Shown: positions 24,590 through 37,699, counted from the first letter of the stretch. The stretch is 38,077 nt of DNA from Rhodobacteraceae bacterium WD3A24 (GCA_002967695.1 PUHN01000036.1:1-38077); one strand, 5' to 3'. Made by a program: numbers and translations. The notes: generated from the letters alone by a model not told the origin.

Positions 24590-26535
24590 GCAGGCCGCCG
24601 AGGGAGAGCCCCGAAACCGGGCGCCGGATGACCCGGCGCCTGGCCGTCATCGGCGGGCTTCAGGCGGCGGCGATGGGCACCCTGCTGTTCAGAATGCGCC
24701 ACATGCAGGTCGAGCAGGCCGACCAGTTCCGCCTTCTGGCCGACGAGAACCGCATCAACATGCGCCTGATTCCGCCCGTGCGCGGGCTGATCACCGACCG
24801 CGACGGCACGGTGCTGGCCGGCAACGAGCAGAATTACAGGGTCGTCGTCGTGCGCGAGGATGCCGGCGATGTCGGCGCCGCCCTGCGCCGGCTCGCCCGA
24901 CTCATCCCGCTGGACCCCGACGCCATCGCCGCGATCGAAGCGGAAGTGATGGAACACCGCCCCTTTGTCCCCGTCACGATCGCCGAGCGGCTCGATTGGG
25001 AAGAAGTCGCGCGCATTGCCGCCAACGCCCCCGCCCTGCCGGGAATCACGCCCGAGGTCGGCTTGTCGCGCCACTATCCGCAGGGCGAGGTCTTCGCCCA
25101 CAATGTGGGGTATGTCGGCCCGGTGAGCGAGCGCGACCTCGAAGACCTCGACGCCCCCGACCCCGTCTTGCAGATCCCCGGCTTTCAGATCGGCAAGATC
25201 GGCGTCGAGCGCCACATGGAAGAGACCCTTCGCGGCGAGGCGGGATCGCGGCGCATCGAGGTCAATGCCGTCGGCCGGGTCATGCGCGAGCTTGACCGGC
25301 AGGACGGCACGCCGGGCCAGGATGTCCGGCTGACCCTGGATGCCGGGCTTCAGCGTTTCGTCAATGCCCGCCTGGGCGGCGAAAGCGCCGCAGGCGTGGT
25401 GATGGATGTCGCCTCGGGCGATCTTCTTGCCTGTGCCTCGTCGCCGAGCTTCGATCCGAATCTCTTTGTCAGGGGCATCTCGAGGCAGGACTACAACGCA
25501 CTTCTGGAGGATCCCTATCGCCCTCTGGCCGACAAGACGGTGCAGGGGCTCTATCCGCCCGGTTCGACCTTCAAGATGGTCACGGCGCTGGCCGCCCTCG
25601 AAGCCGGCGAGGTGTCGGAGGAGGAGCGCGTCTACTGCCCCGGCTACATGGATGTCGGCGGGCGGCGCTTTCACTGCTGGCGCCGCGGCGGCCACGGGCG
25701 GGTGGACATGGCCTCGGCGCTCGGCGAATCCTGCGACGTGTATTTCTATGAAATGGCGCAGCGGGCGGGCATCGACCGCATCCACGCGATGGCGGCGCGC
25801 TTCGGATACGGGACGGCCTTCGACCTGCCCGTGTCCTCCGTCTCCGAAGGGCTCAACCCCTCGCGCGAGTGGAAACGCGCGCGGCGCGGCGCCGACTGGA
25901 TGGTTGGCGACACGATCAACGCCGCGATCGGGCAGGGCTTCGTGCTGGGCTCGCCGCTGCAACTGGCGGTGATGTCGGCGCGGCTGGCCAGCGGGCGGGC
26001 GGTGGTGCCCCGGCTGGTGCATGCCATTGGCGGGGTCGAGCAGGAGGTACCCGAGGCGCCGCCTCTCGAACTCGATCCGGCGTGGCTGCGGCTGATCCAT
26101 CGCGGCATGGCCGATGTCAGCAACGACCGGCGCGGCACTGCTTATTCCTCGCGCATCGTCGCGCCGGAGAGTCGGATGGCGGGAAAGACCGGCACCAGCC
26201 AAGTCTATTCGATCAGCGCGGCCGAACGCGCCGCCGGCGTGCGCGAGCAGGAGGATTTGCCCTGGAACCGGCGCAACCACGCGCTTTTCGTGGCTTTCGC
26301 CCCGGTCGAGGCGCCGCGCATTGCGGTCTCGGTGGTCGTCGAGCATGGTGGCGGCGGCTCGACCGCCGCGGCCCCCATCGCGCGCGACATCGTTCTGCAG
26401 GCGCTGCATGGCGGCTTGCCGCCCCTGTCAGCCTACCCCGAACCGCAGCGCAACCGCATCGAGACGATGCAACAGGAGCTGCGACAGCGGTTAATGTCAG
26501 CCGCCGAGGGCGGCACGGGGGGCCGCGACGCATGA
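24586..26535 (+). CDS. mrdA: Penicillin-binding protein 2 (elongasome transpeptidase)
   Basis: A 649-aa class B PBP, the transpeptidase partner of RodA. It has a short cytosolic N-terminus, a membrane anchor (about residues 17-36) and a pedestal domain with 'PPVRGLITDRDGTVLA'. The transpeptidase domain carries SxxK Ser327-Lys330 ('PPGSTFK'), the second motif Ser382-Cys383-Asp384, and KTG 534-536. Cys351, Cys364, His370 and Cys383 match in spacing the zinc site described for Acinetobacter PBP2, here with Cys replacing two Asp ligands. It overlaps mreD and rodA by 4 nt each, so translation is probably coupled. Confidence 0.95.
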   Translation: MSRPPRESPETGRRMTRRLAVIGGLQAAAMGTLLFRMRHMQVEQADQFRLLADENRINMRLIPPVRGLITDRDGTVLAGNEQNYRVVVVREDAGDVGAALRRLARLIPLDPDAIAAIEAEVMEHRPFVPVTIAERLDWEEVARIAANAPALPGITPEVGLSRHYPQGEVFAHNVGYVGPVSERDLEDLDAPDPVLQIPGFQIGKIGVERHMEETLRGEAGSRRIEVNAVGRVMRELDRQDGTPGQDVRLTLDAGLQRFVNARLGGESAAGVVMDVASGDLLACASSPSFDPNLFVRGISRQDYNALLEDPYRPLADKTVQGLYPPGSTFKMVTALAALEAGEVSEEERVYCPGYMDVGGRRFHCWRRGGHGRVDMASALGESCDVYFYEMAQRAGIDRIHAMAARFGYGTAFDLPVSSVSEGLNPSREWKRARRGADWMVGDTINAAIGQGFVLGSPLQLAVMSARLASGRAVVPRLVHAIGGVEQEVPEAPPLELDPAWLRLIHRGMADVSNDRRGTAYSSRIVAPESRMAGKTGTSQVYSISAAERAAGVREQEDLPWNRRNHALFVAFAPVEAPRIAVSVVVEHGGGGSTAAAPIARDIVLQALHGGLPPLSAYPEPQRNRIETMQQELRQRLMSAAEGGTGGRDA

Positions 26536-27680
26536 CCTATCTCGAATACACCGTCAAGCGCGTGCCCTCGGGCCTGGCCAAGGTGCTTTATGTGAACTGG
26601 GCACTGGTCGTCCTGCTCGTCGCGGTGGCCAGTGTCGGCTTCATCATGCTCTATTCGGTGGCCGGCGGTGCGTTGAGGCCCTGGGCCGAGCCGCAGATGC
26701 AACGCTTCGCGCTGGGGCTTGCGGCGATGTTCATGATCGCTTTCGTGCCGATCTGGTTCTGGCGCAATGTCGCGGCGCTGGCCTATGGCGTGTCGCTGCT
26801 CCTGCTGATCGCGGTGGAGTTCGTAGGTGAAGTCGGCATGGGCGCCCAGCGCTGGATCGATCTGGGCGTCATCCGGCTGCAGCCCTCGGAGCTGACCAAG
26901 ATCACCCTCGTCATGGCCCTGGCCGCCTATTACGACTGGCTCGACCCCCAGAAGATTTCGCGCCCGCTCTGGGTCGGGCTGGCGGTGCTCATGGTACTGG
27001 CGCCCGCGGCACTGGTGCTCAGCCAGCCCGATCTGGGCACCGCCCTGCTGCTCATGCTGGGGGGTGGTGCGGTGATCTTCGCGGCCGGCGTCCACTGGGC
27101 CTATTTCGCCAGCGTTCTGGGGCTGGGCACGGCTGCGGTGACACTGGTCATGGCCTCGCGCGGGAGCGAATGGCAGGTGCTGCGCGACTACCAGTACCGG
27201 CGCATCGACGCCTTCCTCGACCCGTCGATAGACCCGCTGGGGGCGGGGTATCACATCAACCAGGCCAAGATCGCGCTGGGCTCGGGCGGCTGGACGGGAC
27301 GAGGCTTCATGCAGGGGACGCAATCGCGGCTCAACTTCCTTCCCGAGAAGCACACCGATTTCATCTTCACCACCCTGGCCGAGGAATTCGGCTTTGTCGG
27401 GGGGCTGTCGCTTCTGGTGCTCTATGCGCTCATCCTGATCTTCTGCACGGCCTCCGCCCTCAAGCAGCGCGAGCGATTCCCCGCGCTGCTGACAGTGGGA
27501 ATCACCGCGAGCTTCTTCCTCTATTTCGCCGTCAACATGGCGATGGTGATGGGGCTGGCCCCGGTCGTGGGCGTGCCACTTCCGCTGGTCTCCTATGGCG
27601 GCTCGGCAATGATGGTCCTGATGGGGGCCTTCGGACTGGTGCAAAGCGCCCATATACATCGACCGAGAGGACGCGCATGA
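26532..27680 (+). CDS. rodA: Peptidoglycan glycosyltransferase RodA (SEDS family)
   Basis: A 382-aa polytopic membrane protein of the SEDS family that polymerises lipid II during elongation. About ten hydrophobic segments are present. Signature stretches are 'AQRWIDLGVIRLQPSELTKI' (105-124), 'LSQPDLGTALLL' (163-174) and 'LPEKHTDFIFT', where Asp276 is the expected essential aspartate. The C-terminal 'GLAPVVGVPLPLVSYGGSAM' is typical. Its ATG overlaps the mrdA stop, and its stop overlaps the ghrA start (both ATGA), placing it firmly in the elongasome operon. Confidence 0.96.
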   Translation: MTYLEYTVKRVPSGLAKVLYVNWALVVLLVAVASVGFIMLYSVAGGALRPWAEPQMQRFALGLAAMFMIAFVPIWFWRNVAALAYGVSLLLLIAVEFVGEVGMGAQRWIDLGVIRLQPSELTKITLVMALAAYYDWLDPQKISRPLWVGLAVLMVLAPAALVLSQPDLGTALLLMLGGGAVIFAAGVHWAYFASVLGLGTAAVTLVMASRGSEWQVLRDYQYRRIDAFLDPSIDPLGAGYHINQAKIALGSGGWTGRGFMQGTQSRLNFLPEKHTDFIFTTLAEEFGFVGGLSLLVLYALILIFCTASALKQRERFPALLTVGITASFFLYFAVNMAMVMGLAPVVGVPLPLVSYGGSAMMVLMGAFGLVQSAHIHRPRGRA

Positions 27681-28615
27681 CTATAAACGCCTATTTCGCC
27701 GCCGGGGCCGAGCGCTGGCCCGAATGGCGCGGCCCGCTCGAACGCGCCTTCGCCGCCGCCGGGCTGGACGTGGCGCTCACACCCACGCCCCCGCAGAGTC
27801 CGGGCAAGGTGGACTACATCATCTTCGCGCCGGGCGGTGACATCGAGGATTTCCGCCCTTTCACCGGCTGCAAGACCGTGCTCAACATCTGGGCGGGCGT
27901 CGAAAACGTCGTGGCCAACCCGACACTGACACAGCCGTTGTGCCGCATGGTCGATCCGGGCCTGACCGAAGGGATGGTCGAATATGTCGTCGCCCATGCC
28001 CTGCGCCACCATCTCGGGATCGACGCGATCCTTGGCCGACAGGACGGCACCTGGCGCCACGAGGCGCCGCCGCTGGCGCGCGAGCAGCCCGTGGCGATGC
28101 TGGGGCTCGGGGCGCTGGGCCGCGCCTGCGCCGAGGCGCTGGCCCGGCTCAACTTTCCGGTGATGGGCTGGAGCAGCACGCCCAAGGACATCCCCACCAT
28201 CGAGTGTCATTCCGGCGATGACGGGCTGGAGGAGGTGCTGCGCCGGGCGCAGATCGTCGTGACGCTGCTGCCCCACACGCCCGAGACCGAAAATCTGATC
28301 GGCGCCTGGCAGTTGTCGCTGCTGCCGCGCGGGGCGGTGCTCATCAACCCCGGCCGCGGCGCACTCATCGACGACGCCGCGCTGATCTCGGTACTCGACG
28401 ACGGCCGGCTGGCGCATGCCACGCTCGATGTCTTCCGCACCGAGCCCCTGCCCGCCGATCATCCGTTCTGGTCGCATCCCGGCGTGACCGTCACACCCCA
28501 TATCGCCGCCGAAACCCGCCCCGAGACCGCCGCGCCGGTGGTGGCCGAAAACATCCGCCGCGCGGAGGCCGGCGAGCCCCTCCTTCACGTCGTGGACCGC
28601 AGCCGCGGCTACTAG
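27677..28615 (+). CDS. ghrA: Glyoxylate/hydroxypyruvate reductase A
   Basis: A 312-aa D-2-hydroxyacid dehydrogenase that reduces glyoxylate and hydroxypyruvate, usually with NADPH. The Rossmann motif 'GLGALGRA' lies at 143-150. The catalytic triad is Arg227 ('NPGRGALID'), Glu256 ('FRTEPLP') and His275 ('TPHIAAETRP'). It is translationally coupled to rodA by a 4-nt overlap, an odd partner for a wall-synthesis operon. I recall this adjacency from other Rhodobacterales, so it may be conserved rather than accidental. Confidence 0.9.
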   Translation: MTINAYFAAGAERWPEWRGPLERAFAAAGLDVALTPTPPQSPGKVDYIIFAPGGDIEDFRPFTGCKTVLNIWAGVENVVANPTLTQPLCRMVDPGLTEGMVEYVVAHALRHHLGIDAILGRQDGTWRHEAPPLAREQPVAMLGLGALGRACAEALARLNFPVMGWSSTPKDIPTIECHSGDDGLEEVLRRAQIVVTLLPHTPETENLIGAWQLSLLPRGAVLINPGRGALIDDAALISVLDDGRLAHATLDVFRTEPLPADHPFWSHPGVTVTPHIAAETRPETAAPVVAENIRRAEAGEPLLHVVDRSRGY

Positions 28616-28982
28616 AACTGGACGCGACCTGACGGAATCACGTCGGTAATTTCCTCGGGTCGGGTTCGGGGGCCAAGAGGCGACTGGAATGAAGCCCAAT
28701 CAGCCTGCGGCAGACCCGAGGCCGTTCGACCGATCGCATGACCGTGTCCCGTACAGTCGAGACCCGGAGCATCTTTCCGGCTGCCGGGCTGGTCACGGAC
28801 AAAACCCATTGCCCGAACATCATTCGGGCCGGATCGACCTGGCCTCGGAGCTTGCGGCCATCGCCATCCTGCACCATTTCGCGATGCGGCATCAGGTTGG
28901 CGGGGCCACGCAGCATGCCAGTTTGCGCGCGCTCGGCTATGGGGTCGAAAACCGGGCTTTCAAGGGCTTCTGGATTTGCCTT
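28616..28982. other. 367-bp stretch without a supported gene
   Basis: This region between ghrA and tRNA-Leu is visibly less G/C-rich than its surroundings. A minus-strand frame (ATG 28916 to stop 28638, 92 codons) has fairly coding-like third positions over its first half. It lacks a ribosome-binding site and any family I recognise. A plus-strand frame starting at 28689 runs into the tRNA and is not credible. It could be a decayed gene or a small orphan gene. Confidence 0.4.
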
Positions 28983-29069
28983 TGGTGCCCAGGAGAGGAC
29001 TCGAACCTCCACGTCCATACGGACACTAGCACCTGAAGCTAGCGCGTCTACCAATTCCGCCACCTGGGC
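28983..29069 (-). tRNA. tRNA-Leu (anticodon CAG)
   Basis: Reading the minus strand, the acceptor arm GCCCAGG pairs with CCTGGGC. The discriminator A is followed by an encoded CCA (28985-28983). The D-loop contains TTGGTAGACG. The anticodon arm has a CTAGC/GCTAG stem around loop TTCAGGT, giving anticodon CAG (decodes CUG). A long class II variable arm (TGTCCGTATGGACG) and the T-loop GGTTCGAGTCC complete it. The length of 87 nt with CCA and the long variable arm are diagnostic for tRNA-Leu. Confidence 0.97.
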
Positions 29070-29087
29070 AGGCTGCGTGGAGGGGCA

Positions 29088-29114
29088 ATTACAGCCGCCC
29101 GAGGGGCGTGTCAA
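29088..29114 (-). promoter_or_regulatory. Promoter of tRNA-Leu
   Basis: On the minus strand a perfect -35 TTGACA (29114-29109), a 15-nt spacer and -10 TGTAAT (29093-29088, 5 of 6) lie 19 bp upstream of the tRNA 5' end. The predicted start is near 29080. The spacer is 2 nt shorter than ideal. Confidence 0.65.
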
Positions 29115-29206
29115 CGGGGCCGGAGCAAAAACCGACGGCAGGATTGGCGCTTGTCCGGCCCGGCGGCGCGGGCTAGGAACGGGACACAGATCCGGAGGTC
29201 GCAGCG

Positions 29207-30193
29207 ATGCCGAAACTGGTGACAATCTATGGCGGATCGGGCTTCGTGGGGCGCTATATCGCCCGGCGGATGGCGCGACAGGGCTGGCGGGTCCGGGTGG
29301 CCGTGCGCCACCCCAATGACGCCATCTTCGTGCGGCCCTACGGCGTGGTCGGTCAGGTCGAGCCGGTCTTTTGCAACATCCGCGACGATGCTTCCGTCCG
29401 CGCCGTGATGGAAGAGGCCGACGCGGTGGTCAACTGCGTGGGCATTCTCAACGAATCCGGGCGCAACCGGTTTTCCAGCGTGCAGGCCGAGGGCGCCGCA
29501 CGCGTCGCCCGCATCGCCGCCGAGCTGGAGGTGGAGCAGCTCGTGCAGATATCGGCCATCGGGGCCGATCCCGACTCTGACAGCCGGTATGCGCGCACCA
29601 AGGCCGAGGGCGAAGCTGCCGTGCGCGAGCACTTCCCTCGGGCGGTGATCCTGCGGCCCTCGATCATCTTCGGCGCCGAGGACGGCTTTTTCAACCGCTT
29701 CGCCGGGATGGCCCGTTTCGGCCCGGCCCTGCCGGTGGTCGGGCCGAAGACCCGTTTTCAACCCGTCTGGGTCGACGATGTCGCCAAGGCGGCAGAGATG
29801 GCGGTGCTGGGGCGGGTCGCCCCCGGGGTCTATGAACTCGGCGGCCCCGAGGTGAAGACGTTTCGCGCGCTGATGCGCGACATGCTCGCGATCATCCGCC
29901 GCCGCCGTCTTCTGATCGGCGTGCCGTTCTTCCTTGCGGCGGGGATCGGTGCGGCGCTCGATCTGTTGCAGACCATCACGCTGGGGTTGTTCGCCAACCG
30001 CCTGCTCACCCGCGATCAGGTCCGGCAGTTGCGGCGCGACAATGTCGTCGCAGATGACGCCAGAGGGTTCGAGGCGCTGGGGATCGAGCCCGTGCACATG
30101 AGCGCCGTTCTGCCCGACTATCTGTGGCGGTTCCGGCCCGCGGGGCAGTATTCCGCCATTCACGAATCCGCCCAGCGCCTGCGCGGGGGCTGA
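29207..30193 (+). CDS. NDUFA9-family SDR (complex I accessory-type NAD(P)-binding protein)
   Basis: A 328-aa atypical short-chain dehydrogenase. The Rossmann glycine motif 'YGGSGFVGRYIARRM' begins at residue 8 (Gly9, Gly12, Gly15). The stretches 'VVNCVGILNESG' and 'QISAIGADPDSDSRYARTKAEGE' hold the region where a YxxxK would sit, here 'YARTK'. The pattern matches the NDUFA9 subfamily, whose mitochondrial member is a complex I subunit. Alphaproteobacterial members are annotated as NDUFA9-like, but a complex I role is not shown here. The C-terminal third has a hydrophobic stretch ('GVPFFLAAGIGAALDLL') that may contact the membrane. GGAGG upstream supports ATG 29207. Confidence 0.85.
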   Translation: MPKLVTIYGGSGFVGRYIARRMARQGWRVRVAVRHPNDAIFVRPYGVVGQVEPVFCNIRDDASVRAVMEEADAVVNCVGILNESGRNRFSSVQAEGAARVARIAAELEVEQLVQISAIGADPDSDSRYARTKAEGEAAVREHFPRAVILRPSIIFGAEDGFFNRFAGMARFGPALPVVGPKTRFQPVWVDDVAKAAEMAVLGRVAPGVYELGGPEVKTFRALMRDMLAIIRRRRLLIGVPFFLAAGIGAALDLLQTITLGLFANRLLTRDQVRQLRRDNVVADDARGFEALGIEPVHMSAVLPDYLWRFRPAGQYSAIHESAQRLRGG

Positions 30194-30202
30194 GCCGCCC
30201 GA

Positions 30203-31006
30203 TCAGCCATAGGCCATCAGCAGCAGCGCCGCGCCCAGCACGATGCGATAGATCACATAAGGCGTGAAGCTGACCGACTGAAGCAGCCGCATCATCAAGG
30301 CCAGCGCGGCGAGCGCGGCGAGAAAGGCCAGCCCCGCGGCGATCGCCCCGTCGCGGAGCGCGGCCGCATCGGCCCGCGCGCCCAGTTCGAGCGCCTGCAG
30401 CCCGCCTGCGGCCAGAATCGTGGGAATCGACATCAGCATCGAGAGCCGCGCGGCGTGGTGGCGCGAATATCCCAGCAGGCGCGCGCCGCTGATCGCCGCG
30501 CCCGCGCGCGAGGTTCCCGGTATCAGCGCCAAAGCCTGCCATAGCCCCAGGATGACGGCATCGCGCGCGCGCCAGTCCTGCGTGCGCTTGTGCATCCGCC
30601 CAACGCGGTCGGTGACATAGAGCACGAGACCGAAGCCGATCATCGCCCAGCCGATCACCGCGATCGACCGTAGCGCGGCCATCGTTCCGGTCAACTGCAG
30701 CACGAGCCCCAGCACCGAGACCGGCAGCGTGGCGATGGCGAGGTTCAGCGCGAGCTGCGCACCGGGATGATCGCGCCGCCCGCGGGCCAGCGCGCCCAGC
30801 CCGGACAGCACGCCGGCGACGTCACGACGAAAATAGAGCGTCACCGCGGCCAGCGTGCCGACATGGACGGCCACGTCGATGGCCAGCCCCTGATCCTCCA
30901 TCCCCGTCAGCTGCGGCAACAGGATCAGATGCGCCGAAGAGGAGACCGGCAGAAACTCGGTCAGCCCCTGAATCGCGGCGACGAGAAAGAGGTGAAACAG
31001 GGTCAT
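30203..31006 (-). CDS. uppP: Undecaprenyl-diphosphatase UppP (BacA)
   Basis: A 267-aa polytopic membrane enzyme that removes a phosphate from undecaprenyl diphosphate to recycle the wall-precursor lipid carrier. Motif 1 reads 'IQGLTEFLPVSSSAHL' (residues 12-27), with Glu17 and His26 as the expected catalytic residues and Gln13 in place of the commoner first Glu. Motif 2 is 'LIPGTSRAGA', containing the essential Arg. I start at ATG 31006 because it gives the usual length and N-terminus; the open frame upstream adds unrelated residues. It is convergent with the NDUFA9 gene (9-bp gap) and divergent from gltD. The same motifs confer bacitracin tolerance in other bacteria. Confidence 0.93.
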   Translation of the reverse strand: MTLFHLFLVAAIQGLTEFLPVSSSAHLILLPQLTGMEDQGLAIDVAVHVGTLAAVTLYFRRDVAGVLSGLGALARGRRDHPGAQLALNLAIATLPVSVLGLVLQLTGTMAALRSIAVIGWAMIGFGLVLYVTDRVGRMHKRTQDWRARDAVILGLWQALALIPGTSRAGAAISGARLLGYSRHHAARLSMLMSIPTILAAGGLQALELGARADAAALRDGAIAAGLAFLAALAALALMMRLLQSVSFTPYVIYRIVLGAALLLMAYG

Positions 31007-31071
31007 GGGCCACCGGCTGCGCGTGTCTTGCGCCAGCATAGGCAGGCGCGTTCGGGGTAAAAGCGGAAAAA

Positions 31072-31190
31072 TAGGTAAGTACCAGATACCTAGTTTCGGC
31101 GCGAAGGCACAGAGATTATCCCTTTCCAACCCGATTTCTGAAAACCATGTCAGTCTAGCTGACTTTTAATTCGCGCGCAGATCGTATATG
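31072..31190 (+). promoter_or_regulatory. Intergenic control region upstream of gltD with two dyads
   Basis: This A/T-rich part of the 213-bp uppP-gltD gap holds a 6-bp inverted repeat TAGGTA-N9-TACCTA (31072-31077 and 31087-31092). A third half site, GGTA-AG-TACC, overlaps it. A second dyad is GTCAG-TCTAG-CTGAC (31149-31163). A weak -10-like TATATG is at 31185-31190, and the gltD ribosome-binding site GGAAGGG is at 31206-31212. The dyads look like operators; the regulator is unknown. Confidence 0.45.
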
Positions 31191-31219
31191 AGAGCCGGGA
31201 AACACGGAAGGGCACGCCC

Positions 31220-32653
31220 ATGGCACATCAGCAGATGCTCAAATTCGTCAACCTCGAGAAGGAGATGCCCGAGAAGCGCGCCCCGAGTCTGCGCCGCGCC
31301 GATTTCGACGAGATATACGGCGAGTACGACGACGACACCGCGGCCGAGCAGGCCGGTCGGTGCAGCCAGTGCGGCGTGCCGTATTGCCAGACGCATTGCC
31401 CGCTGCACAACAACATCCCCGACTGGCTGATGCTGACGGCCGAAGGCCGTCTGGAGGAAGCCTACGAGGTCAGCCAGGCCACCAACACCTTCCCCGAGAT
31501 CTGCGGCCGCATCTGCCCGCAGGACCGGCTGTGCGAAGGCAACTGCGTGATCGAGAAGGCCGGTCACGGCACCGTCACCATCGGCCAGGTCGAGAAATAC
31601 ATCACCGACACCGCCTGGGAGCGCGGCTGGGTCAAGCCCATCGCGCCCGACGCGGAACGCGGCGAAAGCGTCGGCATCATCGGCGCCGGCCCCGGCGGGC
31701 TGGCCGCGGCCGACATGCTGCGCCGCGCGGGCGTGCAGGTGACGGTCTATGACCGCTACGACCGCGGCGGCGGGCTGATGACCTACGGCATTCCCGGCTT
31801 CAAGCTGGAGAAGGACGTGGTCATGCGCCGGATGGATCAGCTCGAACAGGGCGGCGTCGAGTTCGTGATGAACTGCAACGTGGGCGACGACATCAGCTTC
31901 GACGCGATCCGCGGCAAGCATGACGCGGTGCTCATTGCCACCGGCGTCTACAAGTCGCGCGAACTGGAGGCGCCGGGCTCGGGAGCCGAGGGAATCGTGC
32001 GCGCGATCGACTATCTGACCGCCTCCAACCGCGTGGGCTTCGGCGACGAGGTGCCCGAGTTCGAGTCGGGCGAGCTGAACGCCGCGGGCAAGCGCGTCGT
32101 GGTCGTCGGCGGCGGCGACACCGCGATGGACTGCGTGCGCACCGCCGTGCGGCAGGGCGCCGAGTCGGTCAAGTGCCTGTATCGCCGCGACCGCGAGAAC
32201 ATGCCCGGCTCCCAGCGCGAGGTCGCCAATGCCGAGGAGGAAGGTGTCGAGTTCGTCTGGCTCTCGGCGCCCAGGGCGTTTGCCGGCGACAGCGTGGAAT
32301 CGGTCAAGGTCCAGCAGATGCGGCTGGGCCGGCCCGACGCCACCGGGCGCCGCGCGCCCGAGGTGATCGAGGGCGCCGACTACACCGAACAGGCCGATCT
32401 GGTCATCAAGGCGCTGGGCTTCGAGCCCGAGGATCTGCCCGCGCTGTGGGGCGTGGAGGGGCTGGAGGTCGCCCGCTGGGGCACCATCCTCGCCGATTTC
32501 CGCACCCATGCGACCAGCCTGCCGGGCGTCTATGCCGCCGGCGACATCGTGCGGGGCGCGAGTCTGGTCGTCTGGGCGATCCGCGACGGGCGCGAGGCCG
32601 CCGAGGCAATCCTCGACTACCTCGCGCAGCCGGCGCAGATCGCGGCGGAGTAA
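31220..32653 (+). CDS. gltD: Glutamate synthase small (beta) subunit
   Basis: A 477-aa NADPH-oxidising subunit of glutamate synthase, passing electrons to GltB. Two N-terminal cysteine clusters for [4Fe-4S] centres are visible: Cys48, 51, 56, 60 and Cys95, 99, 105, 109. An FAD-binding motif 'GIIGAGPGGLAAADML' (Gly155-Gly160) follows, then the NADPH-binding 'VVVVGGGDTAMDCV', and a C-terminal FAD contact 'VYAAGDIVRGASLVVWA'. ATG 31220 has GGAAGGG 7 nt upstream. It is first in the locus gltD - GFA - gltB. Confidence 0.96.
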   Translation: MAHQQMLKFVNLEKEMPEKRAPSLRRADFDEIYGEYDDDTAAEQAGRCSQCGVPYCQTHCPLHNNIPDWLMLTAEGRLEEAYEVSQATNTFPEICGRICPQDRLCEGNCVIEKAGHGTVTIGQVEKYITDTAWERGWVKPIAPDAERGESVGIIGAGPGGLAAADMLRRAGVQVTVYDRYDRGGGLMTYGIPGFKLEKDVVMRRMDQLEQGGVEFVMNCNVGDDISFDAIRGKHDAVLIATGVYKSRELEAPGSGAEGIVRAIDYLTASNRVGFGDEVPEFESGELNAAGKRVVVVGGGDTAMDCVRTAVRQGAESVKCLYRRDRENMPGSQREVANAEEEGVEFVWLSAPRAFAGDSVESVKVQQMRLGRPDATGRRAPEVIEGADYTEQADLVIKALGFEPEDLPALWGVEGLEVARWGTILADFRTHATSLPGVYAAGDIVRGASLVVWAIRDGREAAEAILDYLAQPAQIAAE

Positions 32654-32709
32654 GGCCCGGCCCGCGTGAGCTATCGCGCCTGCGGCGCCGATGTTGCAAG
32701 GGGAGCCCG

Positions 32710-33147
32710 ATGAGCGACAGGATCGGACATTGCCTGTGCGGCGCGGTGGCGCTGCGCATCGTCGACTTCCCTCGTGAATTCGGCGCCTGCCACTGCGAGA
32801 TGTGCCGGCGCTGGACGGGCTCGGCCTTTCTGGCGGCTACGGTGCCGCCCGAGCGCGTGCAGGTCATAGCCGGCGCGGACCATGTCGCGCGCTACCAGTC
32901 GTCGGGCTGGGCCGAGCGTGCCTGGTGTTCCCGCTGCGGCAGCAATTTGTGGTATCGTCTGGTCGGCCCGCGCGGCGCCTACGAGATTCCCATCGGGCTG
33001 CTGGATGACCCTGACGGGCTGGTCTTTTCCAGCGAGATCTACATCGACTGCCGGCCCGACAGTTTCGCCTTTGAGGGCACGGCCGCGCGCGAGACGATGA
33101 CCCGCGCCGCGTGCTTCGAGAAATTCGCACCGTCCACCGAGGAGTGA
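32710..33147 (+). CDS. GFA family zinc protein (glutathione-dependent formaldehyde-activating-like)
   Basis: A 145-aa protein with the Gfa/CENP-V zinc-binding cysteine pattern: Cys8 and Cys10 ('HCLCGAV'), Cys27, Cys29 and Cys32 ('CHCEMC'), and Cys73 and Cys76 ('CSRCGS'). The founding member was described as speeding the formaldehyde-glutathione reaction, but most GFA proteins have no proven activity. ATG 32710 follows AAGGGGAG. It sits between gltD and gltB, 56 bp after the first and 5 bp before the second, so it is very likely co-transcribed with glutamate synthase. No link to that enzyme is known to me. Confidence 0.88.
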   Translation: MSDRIGHCLCGAVALRIVDFPREFGACHCEMCRRWTGSAFLAATVPPERVQVIAGADHVARYQSSGWAERAWCSRCGSNLWYRLVGPRGAYEIPIGLLDDPDGLVFSSEIYIDCRPDSFAFEGTAARETMTRAACFEKFAPSTEE

Positions 33148-33152
33148 CGACC

Positions 33153-37691
<4,539 letters not shown>

Positions 37692-37699
37692 CGGCACTA

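Noticed and set aside
28689-29036. Plus-strand ORF next to tRNA-Leu
   Set aside because: It reads through the antisense of the tRNA gene and its C-terminus is tRNA-derived, a known false-positive pattern.
31220-31240. Sigma-54 (-24/-12) promoter at TGGCAC near the gltD start
   Set aside because: The TGGCAC lies inside the gltD start codon region and no TTGC follows at the required spacing.
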